From Candidatus Thioglobus autotrophicus (GTDB taxonomy: Bacteria; Pseudomonadota; Gammaproteobacteria; PS1; Pseudothioglobaceae), in the NCBI GenBank assembly GCA_022448455.1, contig JAKUUR010000014.1, positions 1 to 42,257 on the forward strand: a DNA stretch of 42,257 bases, given 5' to 3'. The notes beneath the pieces are model-generated. The model saw nothing but the letters and a program-made list of their open reading frames with translations, was not told the DNA's origin and made no database searches. Below, piece after piece: positions 9,192 through 18,983 of this stretch. Each line of letters opens with the position of its first letter. Position 1 is the stretch's first letter. A program made the translations under genes and the position numbers.

Positions 9192-10279
9192 AAAGCCATC
9201 GATTGTTTCTTATCTTCAAGAAAATTTAACAAATCCATAGCAATAGTAACTGCAATTGCAGTAGGAGATTTTAAGAATTTTTGTTTCGCGCCTATAGGAC
9301 AAATAAATTTGTCAACAGTCTCCTTAGGATAACCTTTTTGTAATAATCGATCTCTAAATTTGTTGCCCTTAATTCTTGAACCAATCATACCTAAATAACT
9401 AAAACTATTTCGAGAGATAATCTTCTCACAAATGTCAAAATCCATTTGATGACTATAAGTAATCACCAAGCAGTATATTTCGTCTGGTAAATCTGCCAAT
9501 CCACTTATGAAATCATCACAAATAATGTTAATCTGACTGGTGTCTCCTGGGTATTGCTCAAACTGCTGAGCTCTGTCATCAATCCAATAAATTCTAATGG
9601 GTAGTTTTATCAATATTGGCATCAATGCTCTTGAGATATGTCCCGCACCAAAAATCGCTACAGATTGGAGCTCAGAGTTATTCACCTTTTCATAACAGAC
9701 TTCAATTAAAGACTCTGAAGTACTCTGATATTGAACTATGGTCGGGCTATCATTTTCCGATAATAAATTGTAAGCTCCAGCACTAATCTTGCTAGTCAAA
9801 CCGCTATCACTAGAAGGAGAGCTGTCTTGATTGGCTGTGTAGACAAATTTTTTTCCAGAATTGCGTTTGTCAGTTTGATTATCAATTATTGTTGCTACAA
9901 CAAAGTCTTGTTGCTTTTCAATTAAATCGGAAACACTTTCAAGCCATGAGTTTTTTTTCCTGAGTTTAGTACTATTATTTACGAAACTTTCAAACATCAC
10001 CTTCACATAACCACCGCAACATTGCCCAAGTGTGGCTCCTAGTGGATATCTTTCCAAATGAGTGGAATTGGTGTCTTTGCCCAATAAATCTTGAGCGAGC
10101 GTCAAAGCCTGAAACTCCAGATTACCACCACCTATACTACCGAATGTCAGTTGCTTATCAGAGTAGACAATCTTGTCTCCCACGCTACAAGGTGTAGACC
10201 CTTTTGTCTCTATCACTGTTAACAGTACGCAACCATTGTTTAGGGCAATGGCTTTTTTTAAAGAACTTAACCAGGTCAT
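9188..10279 (-). CDS. xdhC: xanthine dehydrogenase accessory protein XdhC
   Basis: Encodes 363 residues. XdhC proteins bind molybdenum cofactor, promote its sulfuration and insert it into xanthine dehydrogenase. The N-terminal CoxI-type domain shows CVLLTVIETKGSTPCSVGDK, GSIGGGNLEFQAL and LGQCCGG. The C-terminal Rossmann-like domain shows VAIFGAGHISRALMPIL and SYLGMIGSRIK. A polar, low-complexity linker at about 125-200 makes it longer than the usual 280-330 residues. It lies 6 bp after the dehydrogenase gene, the standard order. Confidence 0.92.
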   Translation of the reverse strand: MTWLSSLKKAIALNNGCVLLTVIETKGSTPCSVGDKIVYSDKQLTFGSIGGGNLEFQALTLAQDLLGKDTNSTHLERYPLGATLGQCCGGYVKVMFESFVNNSTKLRKKNSWLESVSDLIEKQQDFVVATIIDNQTDKRNSGKKFVYTANQDSSPSSDSGLTSKISAGAYNLLSENDSPTIVQYQSTSESLIEVCYEKVNNSELQSVAIFGAGHISRALMPILIKLPIRIYWIDDRAQQFEQYPGDTSQINIICDDFISGLADLPDEIYCLVITYSHQMDFDICEKIISRNSFSYLGMIGSRIKGNKFRDRLLQKGYPKETVDKFICPIGAKQKFLKSPTAIAVTIAMDLLNFLEDKKQSMAL

Positions 10280-10285
10280 GATTGA

Positions 10286-13200
10286 TTAATTAAATTTTTT
10301 ATTAAGATTAAAGAAAACTTTTTCAAAACTAGCAGGGGCATCTAGACCAGTTTTGTTGTCGTTATCATCATTGTAGATGGCATTTTTGATTGCTAGCCAT
10401 ACAGATAAAGCAAGCATAAGCGGTGGTTCACCTACGGCTTTGGATTTATGAATAGTGTTTTCATGGTTAGAGATGTTGGGTTTAATTTTGACATTGAAAT
10501 GTTCTGGAGTGTCACCGATCGCTGGAATTTTATAGGTTGACGCTCCAGTTGTTAGTAGGACTCCAGAATCATCCCACTTCAATTCTTCAGAGCATAGCCA
10601 TCCCATACCTTGAATAAATCCGCCAACTATTTGACCCATGTCGATTGCAGGATTTAAGGAAGCCCCTACATCATGCAAAATATCGACAGCAAGCAACTTG
10701 TATTCTCCTGTCAGGCAATCAACAATAACTTCGCTAAGACATACCCCATATGAATAATAATAGAAAGGTCGGCCCTGTTTTTTAGCCTCATCGTAATATA
10801 TTTTTGGCGTTTTGTAATAGCCATTACTGAATAACTCAACCCGATTAAGAAATGCCAAAGATATAAACTCTTTGAAAGTCATTTTTTTGTCGCCTAAGCA
10901 AACATTGGAGTCTTCAAACTTTACATCATCTACATCTACACCAAAATGCTGAACTGCAAAAGCACATAGATTTCTTTTGATTCTTATGCATGCCTCTTTA
11001 GCTGCCATACCATTTAAATCGGAACCAGAAGAGGCTGCTGTGGGTGATGTGTTTGGAACTTTTGAAGTGCTCGTTGCCGAAACTTTGACCTGGTCTAACT
11101 TGACACCAAATTCGTTAGCAACTACCTGCGCTACTTTAATAAATAGGCCCTGACCCATTTCTGTGCCACCATGGTTTAGATATATACTACCATCTTTATA
11201 AACATGGACTAAGGCTCCAGCCTGGTTCATTAGCTGTGTTGTAAAAGAAATCCCAAATTTAACAGGAGATAGCGCCAATCCTTTTTTGAGGTATTTGCTT
11301 TTTTGGTTGAATTTTTGCACCTCCTTTCGGCGCTTATGATAGCCAGTTTCGTCAACCAACTCGCTAGTTAACTCATTGATGATATTGTCTTCAATAACTT
11401 GTGCATATGGGGTCACGTTATTTGTTTTTTGTTGATAAAAGTTAACCTGTCTTACTTCTAAAGAATCCATACCTAAATTGTTAGCAATCTCTTCAATAAT
11501 ATTTTCAATTGACAGCATACCTTGAGGACCGCCAAACCCTCTAAATGCTGTATTTGAAGCAGTGTTAGTTTTACATAAAAATCCACGAAATGTTGCATTT
11601 GGCAAGTAATAGGCGTTGTCTGCATGAAACAAAGCGCGAGAAAGGATGGCTTTTGATAAATCAAGTGAATAACCACAACGAGCTGCGAGATCAATCTTGA
11701 CTCCTTCAATCTGACCTTTGTCATTGTAACCAACCTCATAGTTGGCTACAAAATCGTGACGTTTTCCAGTCATAAGAATGTCATCTCTTCTTGATAATCT
11801 AGCCTTAACTGGTAGTAGGGTTTGTCGTGCAAATATGGCACAAATACAAGCCAATTGAGACGAATCTGTTTCTTTGCCACCGAAACCTCCACCCATCCTT
11901 CGAGTAATAACCTCTATAGCATTGTGGGGGACATTTAGTACATGTGCCACTAAATGTTGGACTTCGGTTGGATTTTGAGTCGAAGAATAAACAACCATTT
12001 CGTTGTCTTCAGTTGGAATAGCTAGAGCGACCTGACCTTCCAAGTAATAATGCTCCTGGCCACCAATCGTTAGACTGCCTGATAAGTGATTTTTTGCCGC
12101 ATTTATAGCACTCTCAGTATCACCGGTAATTATTTCAAGAGGTTGATCGAGGAAGCTTTTCTTAGACATCGCCTGTTCGATAGTTACGGTTGCCTCGAGT
12201 TGAGTGACATTCGCTTCAATTAGTGAGGCAGCTTTTCGGGCATTTTCATGGCTATCTGCAAGCACTGCCGCAATTGCTTGACCATAAAAAACAACCTCAT
12301 CTTTCGCTAGCAAAGGTTCGTCGTGCCTTATTGGACCAATATTTAAACGCTCAATGTCTTGCGCAACTATAACACTGTGCACGCCTGGTGCTTGTTTGGC
12401 TTTTTTTATGTCTATATGATTTATCTTGCCATGAGCGACATCGCTCAAAGCAAAGGCCGCATGGAGAGTTTCTTCTGGCACAGGCATGTCATCAATATAG
12501 GTTGCATTACCTTGGACATGCATATGTGCGCTATCGTGAACTATAGGACGGCCTATAATTTCGCTTGCACTCTCAGATAAATTTTTGCTGGTTTTAGCGA
12601 TGATAGTCTTGACCTCCAAATAAGAACTCGTTTGAGTCATCTCTGCTAGGTCTGCAACATTCTCTCCTTTCATCATTAGGATTGATTTTTTAATCAGATT
12701 GGCAGACACTTTTAAACGGTACTCAGCAGAAGCTCGAACATCATTGATTGGAGAAAATTCTTTCTTTAATGCCTTATAAACATGCTGAGTTAGATTTTCT
12801 TGATTCCAATGTTGTATTAATGCTTTCTCAAGTTGATGTGCTCTTTGGGGTATCTCTGACATACCACCGAGCGCAATCCTAACTGAACTTGGTTGATCTC
12901 CACTTAAAGTAATCTTGATAGCCATACAGACGGCAGAAATGTCGTCTTCATATCTTTTTGATATTTTGTGGGTGATTAATTGTTCTTTGCTGGTAGGTTT
13001 AGGGATAACGATACTTTCAATAAATTCTCCTTTTTTGAGTATGGTTTTTTTGTAACTAACAAAAAAATCCTCCAATTTCACTAAACGCACATTTGAATTT
13101 TTTCTGAGCTTTAATTCTGCCTCCAGTGCAATCAATACCGGCGGCATGTCTCCGATGGGTGAGGCGTTGGCAATGTTGCCACCAATCGTTGCCCAATTTT

Positions 13201-14101
13201 TGATTGGGAGTGAAGCAAAGCGATGCAAAAACGCTTCCAACCCTGGCCAGTAATTAAACAGACTTGCAGATGCGTCTTGGTAAGTAACTGCAGAGCCAAT
13301 CTCCAATTCCGAATGACCGTCCCTGATTGCTTGTAATTCCTTTACAGAAGTGACATTAACGATGTGACTAAACTCTTTTAATGATTGCGTAATTTCAAGA
13401 CTCAAGTCAGTCCCAGCTGCTATTATTTTTGCTGCAGGATTTTTGTTTAAAACTTGATCTAACTCCTGCAAACTTGTTGGCGCATCATAACGAACAGTGT
13501 TGCCATTATTTGTGTAACTTGAACTGTCTTTTTGATGGTCATTTAACCGAATGAGCGCTTGTTTGATTTTGCTCCGATTTTGAGTGTAATAGTCCGAAGG
13601 TTTTTTAGGTTTTTCGTTGAATGCTGAAAACGCGGCAGCAATGATTGGTTTATATCCCGTACATCTGCATAAATTACCAGATAAAGCGTCATTGATTTTA
13701 GTTAGATTTACTTTTGTCTCGTTGTGGTATAAGGCAAACAAAGACATCACAAATCCAGGTGTACAAAAGCCACACTGAGAACCACTTTCATCTACCATCG
13801 CCTGTTGCACGGGGTGAAGAACTTTTCCCTCTATTAGGCCTTCAATAGTGACCAAGTGTTTACCTACTAAGCTGTACGCTAGTGCTATACAGGTATTGAT
13901 GCTTTTATATTCAATTACTTGCTTCTTGTTTTGAACAACCAGTTCACAAATTACCGACGTACAAGCTCCACAGTCTCCAGAAGCACAGCCTTCTTTACTT
14001 CCAACAAGATTGTTATTACGCAGCCATTGCAATACAGTGGTATTTGGATTTATTACACCCAGTTCTGTTGGTGTTGTGTTTTGGTTTAATAAAAAGTGCA
14101 C
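10286..14101 (-). CDS. xdhAB: single-chain xanthine dehydrogenase (XdhA-XdhB fusion)
   Basis: Encodes 1271 residues from a GTG start that shares one base with the uraH stop (TAGTG). It oxidises hypoxanthine to xanthine and xanthine to urate with NAD. Domains in order: plant-type [2Fe-2S] (C39, C44, C47, C71); a second cluster in CGFC and CRC (about 110-150); a FAD domain (about 195-480) with GGNIANASPIGD; and the molybdenum domain (about 520-1271). The last has GGQEHYYLEG near 680, FRGFGGPQGM near 854 and the catalytic Glu in KAVGEPPLML near 1223. Most bacterial enzymes of this type are split in two genes at about residue 480-500. Here the join is continuous, as in animal enzymes. Confidence 0.93.
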   Translation of the reverse strand: MHFLLNQNTTPTELGVINPNTTVLQWLRNNNLVGSKEGCASGDCGACTSVICELVVQNKKQVIEYKSINTCIALAYSLVGKHLVTIEGLIEGKVLHPVQQAMVDESGSQCGFCTPGFVMSLFALYHNETKVNLTKINDALSGNLCRCTGYKPIIAAAFSAFNEKPKKPSDYYTQNRSKIKQALIRLNDHQKDSSSYTNNGNTVRYDAPTSLQELDQVLNKNPAAKIIAAGTDLSLEITQSLKEFSHIVNVTSVKELQAIRDGHSELEIGSAVTYQDASASLFNYWPGLEAFLHRFASLPIKNWATIGGNIANASPIGDMPPVLIALEAELKLRKNSNVRLVKLEDFFVSYKKTILKKGEFIESIVIPKPTSKEQLITHKISKRYEDDISAVCMAIKITLSGDQPSSVRIALGGMSEIPQRAHQLEKALIQHWNQENLTQHVYKALKKEFSPINDVRASAEYRLKVSANLIKKSILMMKGENVADLAEMTQTSSYLEVKTIIAKTSKNLSESASEIIGRPIVHDSAHMHVQGNATYIDDMPVPEETLHAAFALSDVAHGKINHIDIKKAKQAPGVHSVIVAQDIERLNIGPIRHDEPLLAKDEVVFYGQAIAAVLADSHENARKAASLIEANVTQLEATVTIEQAMSKKSFLDQPLEIITGDTESAINAAKNHLSGSLTIGGQEHYYLEGQVALAIPTEDNEMVVYSSTQNPTEVQHLVAHVLNVPHNAIEVITRRMGGGFGGKETDSSQLACICAIFARQTLLPVKARLSRRDDILMTGKRHDFVANYEVGYNDKGQIEGVKIDLAARCGYSLDLSKAILSRALFHADNAYYLPNATFRGFLCKTNTASNTAFRGFGGPQGMLSIENIIEEIANNLGMDSLEVRQVNFYQQKTNNVTPYAQVIEDNIINELTSELVDETGYHKRRKEVQKFNQKSKYLKKGLALSPVKFGISFTTQLMNQAGALVHVYKDGSIYLNHGGTEMGQGLFIKVAQVVANEFGVKLDQVKVSATSTSKVPNTSPTAASSGSDLNGMAAKEACIRIKRNLCAFAVQHFGVDVDDVKFEDSNVCLGDKKMTFKEFISLAFLNRVELFSNGYYKTPKIYYDEAKKQGRPFYYYSYGVCLSEVIVDCLTGEYKLLAVDILHDVGASLNPAIDMGQIVGGFIQGMGWLCSEELKWDDSGVLLTTGASTYKIPAIGDTPEHFNVKIKPNISNHENTIHKSKAVGEPPLMLALSVWLAIKNAIYNDDNDNKTGLDAPASFEKVFFNLNKKFN

Positions 14102-14445
14102 TAACTGCCTCTGTATGTGGAATAACTAAAAGGAGAGATTAATAAAGGTACGTGATAGTTTTCATTTCCCTCAGTGATATAGAAACGAACAACCACATCC
14201 CTTAAAAAAGGACAATCAACCCTATTAGCTTTGAAATATTGGTCGACTACGAACTCAAGCTCGTAACAACCCACTATAAAGTCCTTACCAGATAATAGAG
14301 CCTCATCACATCGACCATCAGAATTTGTTTGCGCTGTTTTAATGAGCACTGGGTTTTGGTCTTCTTTTCGATATAAATTAATCTTTACACCATTAGCTGG
14401 TGTGCCTGTACTTGTGTCTAATACATGTGTCGTTAGTTTTGCCAT
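14101..14445 (-). CDS. uraH: 5-hydroxyisourate hydrolase (transthyretin-like)
   Basis: Encodes 114 residues, the usual length. It opens 5-hydroxyisourate, the urate hydroxylase product, to OHCU. Family marks are LTTHVLDTSTGTPA with H7, an internal Arg/His set and the C-terminal YRGS tetrapeptide (111-114), which is diagnostic of the hydrolase rather than transthyretin. It has an AAAAGGAAC-like Shine-Dalgarno and lies 18 bp after guanine deaminase. It has no signal peptide, so it acts in the cytoplasm. Confidence 0.95.
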   Translation of the reverse strand: MAKLTTHVLDTSTGTPANGVKINLYRKEDQNPVLIKTAQTNSDGRCDEALLSGKDFIVGCYELEFVVDQYFKANRVDCPFLRDVVVRFYITEGNENYHVPLLISPFSYSTYRGS

Positions 14446-14463
14446 GTTTGTTCCTTTTTCATT

Positions 14464-15771
14464 TTATTTTTGATAGGCGCATTGACCTAAAATATACACC
14501 TTGCTCACAAGTCTATCATCTCCAAGCGTCATCAAACAAAACAATAAGTCATTAATATTGCTAGCTATTTTCAGTCTCTGAGTTAATAGTTCTGTGGCAT
14601 TTAAATCAAGCACAATAAAGTCAGCTTCCTTGTTTGATTCAAAATTGCCCAAACAGTCACTCATGTTTAATACCTTTGCAGCGGCTAAAGTGGTCAAATA
14701 AAATGCCTTGACCGGGTCTAGGTTGTAATCATTCAGTCTACATATTTTATAGGCTTGATTCATAACATCAAACATCGAAAAACTATCGCCACCACCGACA
14801 TCTGAGGCTAGAGCTACATTTATGCCGTGTTGCTCTAGTTTATTCAAATCAAACAAACCACTCCCCAGAAACAGATTTGAAGTCGGGCAAAGTGCAACCT
14901 TGGAATTGGTTTCTGCCATGCGTTTATATTCATCAGTTGAGTTATGAATGCAGTGGCCAAATACTGAATTCGTTCCTGACAGTCCGAGATTATCGTATAC
15001 ATCAAAATAATTCTTAGATTGAGGATAGAGCGCTTTAACCCAAGCTATTTCATCACTATTCTCATTGAGATGAGTTTGTAAAAGCACCCCTTTGGCGCTC
15101 TTTGTATTGGGGTACTCTTTTAAAAGTTTAGCAGCCTGAATTAATTGACCTTCGGTTGATGTGGGGGCAAACCTCGGTGTCACTGCATAGCTCAAACGAC
15201 CCTTGTTATGCCACTTTTCAATGAGCAACTTTGAATCGGCATAGCTACTCTCAATATCATCACATAATTCATCCGGGGCGTTCCTGTCCATCATCACTTT
15301 GCCAGCTATCATGCGCAGATTTCTTTTTTCTGCGGCACTAAAGAAGGCGTCGACGGATTGCTTATGTGAAGTACAAAATGTCATTGCTGTTGTAGTTCCG
15401 TTTTTTAGCAGCTCATCAAGAAACAATTCAGCAACCCTGGTCGCATATTCAACATCAGAAAACTTCTGTTCCTCAACAAATGTGTACTTGTTTAACCATT
15501 CCAACAAGCTTGTGCCATATGAACTGATCACTTTGTATTGTGGGTAATGGATGTGAGAATCAATGAATCCAGGCATAATCAAACTATCTTTAAAGTGAAC
15601 TATAGGATCTCCAGAGCTAAACCTAACAGAAAGTTCAGAGTATTCACCGACTTCAACAATTCTTCCTCCACTAACAACCATTAAACCATCTGGGAAGTAA
15701 ACAGGCTCAACATTACTATCATTTTCAATGCAGTGAAAGATTGAGCCACGGTATAGGTTATAGTCAGTCAT
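14464..15771 (-). CDS. guaD: guanine deaminase
   Basis: Encodes 435 residues, normal for the amidohydrolase-type enzyme that makes xanthine from guanine. Motifs include MPGFIDSHIHYPQY (H73, H75), LLQTHLNEN, FGHCIHN, CPTSNLFLGSGLF and ASDVGGGDSFSMF. The SHIHYPQ and SNLFLGSGLFD blocks separate it from 8-oxoguanine and cytosine deaminases. The start overlaps the puuD stop by one base. The gene links guanine released by the nucleoside arm to the xanthine pathway. Confidence 0.95.
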   Translation of the reverse strand: MTDYNLYRGSIFHCIENDSNVEPVYFPDGLMVVSGGRIVEVGEYSELSVRFSSGDPIVHFKDSLIMPGFIDSHIHYPQYKVISSYGTSLLEWLNKYTFVEEQKFSDVEYATRVAELFLDELLKNGTTTAMTFCTSHKQSVDAFFSAAEKRNLRMIAGKVMMDRNAPDELCDDIESSYADSKLLIEKWHNKGRLSYAVTPRFAPTSTEGQLIQAAKLLKEYPNTKSAKGVLLQTHLNENSDEIAWVKALYPQSKNYFDVYDNLGLSGTNSVFGHCIHNSTDEYKRMAETNSKVALCPTSNLFLGSGLFDLNKLEQHGINVALASDVGGGDSFSMFDVMNQAYKICRLNDYNLDPVKAFYLTTLAAAKVLNMSDCLGNFESNKEADFIVLDLNATELLTQRLKIASNINDLLFCLMTLGDDRLVSKVYILGQCAYQK

Positions 15772-16940
15772 TACTCACCCTCAAACCAAACCTTTAATTT
15801 TTCTCTTTCAGTTTCAGTCATATTAGTTTTGTTATTAAACGGCATAGAATTAGTTGCCACTGTGCGTTGATAAATTAGATTCTTACTGGCAATAATCTGT
15901 TCTTCAGTATTCAACATAAAGCCGTTAGGGGCGACGACAAAAACATCGTCAGTAGGACTGTCAGAGTGACAACTAGTACAGCGCCTATCAATGATACTTT
16001 TTACTTCACTAATACTCACTATTTCCTGAATTTCTGACTTATTTTGACTTGGTGAAAGGGCAAAAAACAGCACTATTATTGCTAATATTATTAGACCAAT
16101 CAAACTATTTGTTGCCTGCCCTACTCCCCTTAAATTGAAATAGTGACGTATCAACACCAAAATACCCATAATGGCTATCAACACTAGCCAACCATAAGAA
16201 CCACTATACACCCCAGGGTAGTGAAAACTTATCATCGTAAACACTACAGGGAGCGTGAAGTAGTTGTTATGTCGAGAACGGATATAGCCCTTCAATCCTA
16301 ACTCTCTACTGACCTGGGTTTTATCTATGCAGGCGGCCACCAATTTTTTTTGTACAGGAATAATTACGAAAAAAACATTTGCCACCATGATGGTTCCAAT
16401 CATAGAACCAATCTGCATATAGACTGCTCTAGGAATAAAGATATAGCTGTACAAATAAGCGCTCAGCGTGATAATTAGAAACAAAATCCCTATAAAAATA
16501 GTCGGTTTATCCACTAATTTCGATTTACACAAGAGGTCATATACAAGCCAGATGACCAGCAACCCCAATAGACTCAAAGCAACTCCATAAGCAGGCAGTA
16601 TAGAGCTATCAGAACTCAACAAATGGGTACTAGCATTGAAGTAATAAATGAGTGACAATAGCAATATTCCAGATATCCAAGTGAAATAAGCTTCCCACTT
16701 AAACCAATGCAATGGTTCTGGTAAATTTTCTGGATATTTTTTGTATTTTTCTAGGTAATAGAAGCCACCACCATGGATTGCCCATAGATGACCATCAATT
16801 TCATCTTTGTTGCCGACTCGATTAAGCTTATTTTCTAGCCAATTAAAATAAAAAGAAGCTCCAATCCACGCAATACCCACGACAATGTGGAACAACTTCA
16901 ACGACAAGCTTATCCATTCAAATAGATATATTTTCATCAT
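15771..16940 (-). CDS. puuD: membrane urate hydroxylase PuuD with cytochrome c domain
   Basis: Encodes 389 residues. The first 300 hold about eight membrane helices of the urate oxidase N-terminal family, with HIVVGIAWIGASFYFNWLE, HGGGFY and a WFKWEAYFTW block. The C-terminal 85 residues carry a single haem c site, CTSCH at 321-325, and a likely distal Met in NSMPFNN. PuuD oxidises urate to 5-hydroxyisourate and passes electrons to the respiratory chain, so no peroxide is formed as with soluble uricase. It overlaps allA by 4 nt and guaD by 1 nt. It fills the urate step, since neither uricase nor HpxO is seen here. Confidence 0.93.
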   Translation of the reverse strand: MMKIYLFEWISLSLKLFHIVVGIAWIGASFYFNWLENKLNRVGNKDEIDGHLWAIHGGGFYYLEKYKKYPENLPEPLHWFKWEAYFTWISGILLLSLIYYFNASTHLLSSDSSILPAYGVALSLLGLLVIWLVYDLLCKSKLVDKPTIFIGILFLIITLSAYLYSYIFIPRAVYMQIGSMIGTIMVANVFFVIIPVQKKLVAACIDKTQVSRELGLKGYIRSRHNNYFTLPVVFTMISFHYPGVYSGSYGWLVLIAIMGILVLIRHYFNLRGVGQATNSLIGLIILAIIVLFFALSPSQNKSEIQEIVSISEVKSIIDRRCTSCHSDSPTDDVFVVAPNGFMLNTEEQIIASKNLIYQRTVATNSMPFNNKTNMTETEREKLKVWFEGE

Positions 16941-17458
16941 AAGCTGAACTCTAATGTAATGTTAGAATCTTCTATGGGATGCACGATACATTGCTCTAGG
17001 TCATCAGAATCGATATCATACTTTCTATCAATAACTATAAATTGAGTGTCATCATTGACACTAATTAGAGGGAAATGCCAAACCCCTCGTGAATAGTTTA
17101 CGCCCTGCTCACCGTTACTAATAAAGGACCTGATATCTTCAATATTTGGCTCATCAGAGGGTGGTGTAACGACTACCAAAAAGGGTTGATTATCTTTAGG
17201 AATAAAGGTTTGACTGAAAAAAGGGTGCTTCTCTAGCATCTTAATTTGCAAGGGAAATTGTCTCTTTTTGGCTACAAAAATATGCACTGCGGTTGTTCCA
17301 CCATTTTCCTGAGTGTCTATTGTCGCTAGGTCAGGATATTTTTTTGCATAGCCGTTATTAATGGTCAGGTAATCTTTCTGTTCACAGCTGATCACTTGAC
17401 CAAACTGGCTAAAGTTTTCAGCCGTCAGGGCTTCTGGAGTAAGGATTAAATTATTCAT
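16937..17458 (-). CDS. allA: ureidoglycolate lyase
   Basis: Encodes 173 residues from ATG 17458, which shares ATGAATAA with the allantoicase stop. An in-frame ATG 18 bp upstream lies inside alc and is less likely. The enzyme splits ureidoglycolate into glyoxylate and urea, the last step of this array. Family features include LTPEALTAENFSQFGQVI at the N-terminus, the cupin-fold block SRGVWHFPLISV and FIVIDRK. It sits between allantoicase and puuD, which fits the pathway. Confidence 0.9.
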   Translation of the reverse strand: MNNLILTPEALTAENFSQFGQVISCEQKDYLTINNGYAKKYPDLATIDTQENGGTTAVHIFVAKKRQFPLQIKMLEKHPFFSQTFIPKDNQPFLVVVTPPSDEPNIEDIRSFISNGEQGVNYSRGVWHFPLISVNDDTQFIVIDRKYDIDSDDLEQCIVHPIEDSNITLEFSL

Positions 17459-18458
17459 GATTGATAAAGTTTCCAATAAGTTTTAATCGGGCAATTCCTC
17501 CATCAGGAAAAATGTCAATGCGGATATGAGTGATAGGATCTTGGTGTAATAATTCACTCTTCTTAAAGACATGTATTTGATTCATTTCCAGTTTTTTTCT
17601 GCCAATCAGTTGGTCCCAGGAATTGCTTTGCTCTATTAATGCTTTCGCATCAGACTCATCACTGCAGGTTGTACAAATAGAAAACGTGTCTGGATAGTTG
17701 CCTTTAAAAAATTTTGTATCAACCACAATCTCATCTACTGTTGCTGGTTTTGCAAGCGCAACAATTCCCCAGTCATTTCCAGGCTCACGTCGTCGCCTTG
17801 TCTCCCAACCATCTGCCATATTGATTGGTTCATGTTTTTCAAGAATATTACTTAAACAGCCAAAATGTTCATCATTTGCAAAAACCGCTTTTGCTCCACT
17901 TTCCTTAGCAATTACATTGGTACCCTTAACTTTATATCTATTATCGTCAGACCAAACACTACCATATGCTCTAAGCCTGGCTATACCGCCATCAGGGTAC
18001 AAGGTTACCTTAAGGTGGGTGACTGGCTTGAGAGAATTAGAAGAAAAAATATTACTTGAATCTCCCGTTAATTTTTCCTTGGCTAGCAAGTCAAACCATT
18101 CATCTACTGCCGACCCATCGACAACTCTGTCATCAGTAATACCTCCCGCAACACAACAACCCAATATAGAGATTGCAGGAGCAAAATTACCTGTAAAGTA
18201 ACTGGTATCAATATTAAAGTCATTAATGACTGACTTTGAACCAAGCCTGATGTAACAAAAATCATTTTTGCCATCACGTCGACGTCGGGTCTCCCAACCA
18301 TCCATCCACTTGCCATGCTCGTCATACTTGTCCTCAACAAAAACCGCTTCGTTGTTTTGCAGCATTCGACAAGAGTCAGCAAAAAATTCATCGCTACAAT
18401 AAATTACCTTGCTCCCAAAGTCACTACTTGTGACATTCATTTGTCCTTCATAATCCAT
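17451..18458 (-). CDS. alc: allantoicase
   Basis: Encodes 335 residues that convert allantoate to ureidoglycolate plus urea. The protein is an internal duplication: GWETRRRR occurs near residues 54 and 218, each followed by a beta-rich half and a closing DGGIARLR/K block. That is the classic two-repeat allantoicase fold. ATG 18458 has AAGGA five to six bases upstream, inside the end of uraD (11-nt overlap), so I keep this start over the Met at residue 7. Its end overlaps allA by 8 nt. Confidence 0.95.
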   Translation of the reverse strand: MDYEGQMNVTSSDFGSKVIYCSDEFFADSCRMLQNNEAVFVEDKYDEHGKWMDGWETRRRRDGKNDFCYIRLGSKSVINDFNIDTSYFTGNFAPAISILGCCVAGGITDDRVVDGSAVDEWFDLLAKEKLTGDSSNIFSSNSLKPVTHLKVTLYPDGGIARLRAYGSVWSDDNRYKVKGTNVIAKESGAKAVFANDEHFGCLSNILEKHEPINMADGWETRRRREPGNDWGIVALAKPATVDEIVVDTKFFKGNYPDTFSICTTCSDESDAKALIEQSNSWDQLIGRKKLEMNQIHVFKKSELLHQDPITHIRIDIFPDGGIARLKLIGNFINHE

Positions 18459-18969
18459 AGATTTCCTTAATTCTTAACCAGGCAATTTTGTTAATCTCGC
18501 TCAAAGCATTTAACCTTTCTTGAGAGACAGTATTTTCCTGTCGGCTTTTAAAGCTCGCCAATATTTCAGATTTATTTTTTTCCTTAACTGCCATAATAAA
18601 AGGGAAATTAAACTTTATAAAGTATTGATGGTTAAGTTCTTCAAAAAGCTTAATTTCACTGTCGTTACAGTCATTTAATCCTGCAGATTTTTGTTCAGTT
18701 GTCGAAAAATCTGTGAGTTCATTGTTTTGCGCTTTTTTGCCAGCCAACATTGGGTGCGACAGAATCAAATTGTCTTGTAAATCACTGTCCGCTTGCAACA
18801 TAATTTCACACAAAAGTTGATGAAACATCTCTAAACTGTTGCATTCATTGTTTGCTAAAACTAACTCCAAGGCTTGTTCCACAATCCATGGCGAGTGTTC
18901 ATATACATTTTCAAAAGTTTCTATAAATTCTTTTGAAGAGTGTTTAGCTAAATCACTAGGTAATTTCAT
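18448..18969 (-). CDS. uraD: OHCU decarboxylase
   Basis: Encodes 173 residues, the usual length. It decarboxylates 2-oxo-4-hydroxy-4-carboxy-5-ureidoimidazoline to S-allantoin. Family marks are HPMLAGK (catalytic His), STTEQKSAGLND, LNHQYFIKFNFPFIMAVK and the C-terminal EINKIAWLRIKEI. It lies 14 bp after the allantoinase gene and overlaps alc. With uraH and puuD it completes the three-step conversion of urate to allantoin. Confidence 0.93.
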   Translation of the reverse strand: MKLPSDLAKHSSKEFIETFENVYEHSPWIVEQALELVLANNECNSLEMFHQLLCEIMLQADSDLQDNLILSHPMLAGKKAQNNELTDFSTTEQKSAGLNDCNDSEIKLFEELNHQYFIKFNFPFIMAVKEKNKSEILASFKSRQENTVSQERLNALSEINKIAWLRIKEIYGL

Positions 18970-18983
18970 AGCTATCGTTTCTG

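Noticed and set aside
10286-14101. Xanthine dehydrogenase fusion as a lost stop codon from a sequencing error
   Set aside because: The linker region around residues 480-520 reads as ordinary coding sequence, and no internal ribosome site with a start was seen at the boundary.
17698-18201. Long plus-strand reading frame (about 167 codons) inside allantoicase
   Set aside because: It is antisense to a well-recognised gene, has no ribosome site and no recognisable protein features; it mirrors the codon pattern of alc.
17790-18310. Repeated segment encoding GWETRRRR, considered as a DNA repeat
   Set aside because: It is the known internal duplication of allantoicase, not an independent repeat element.
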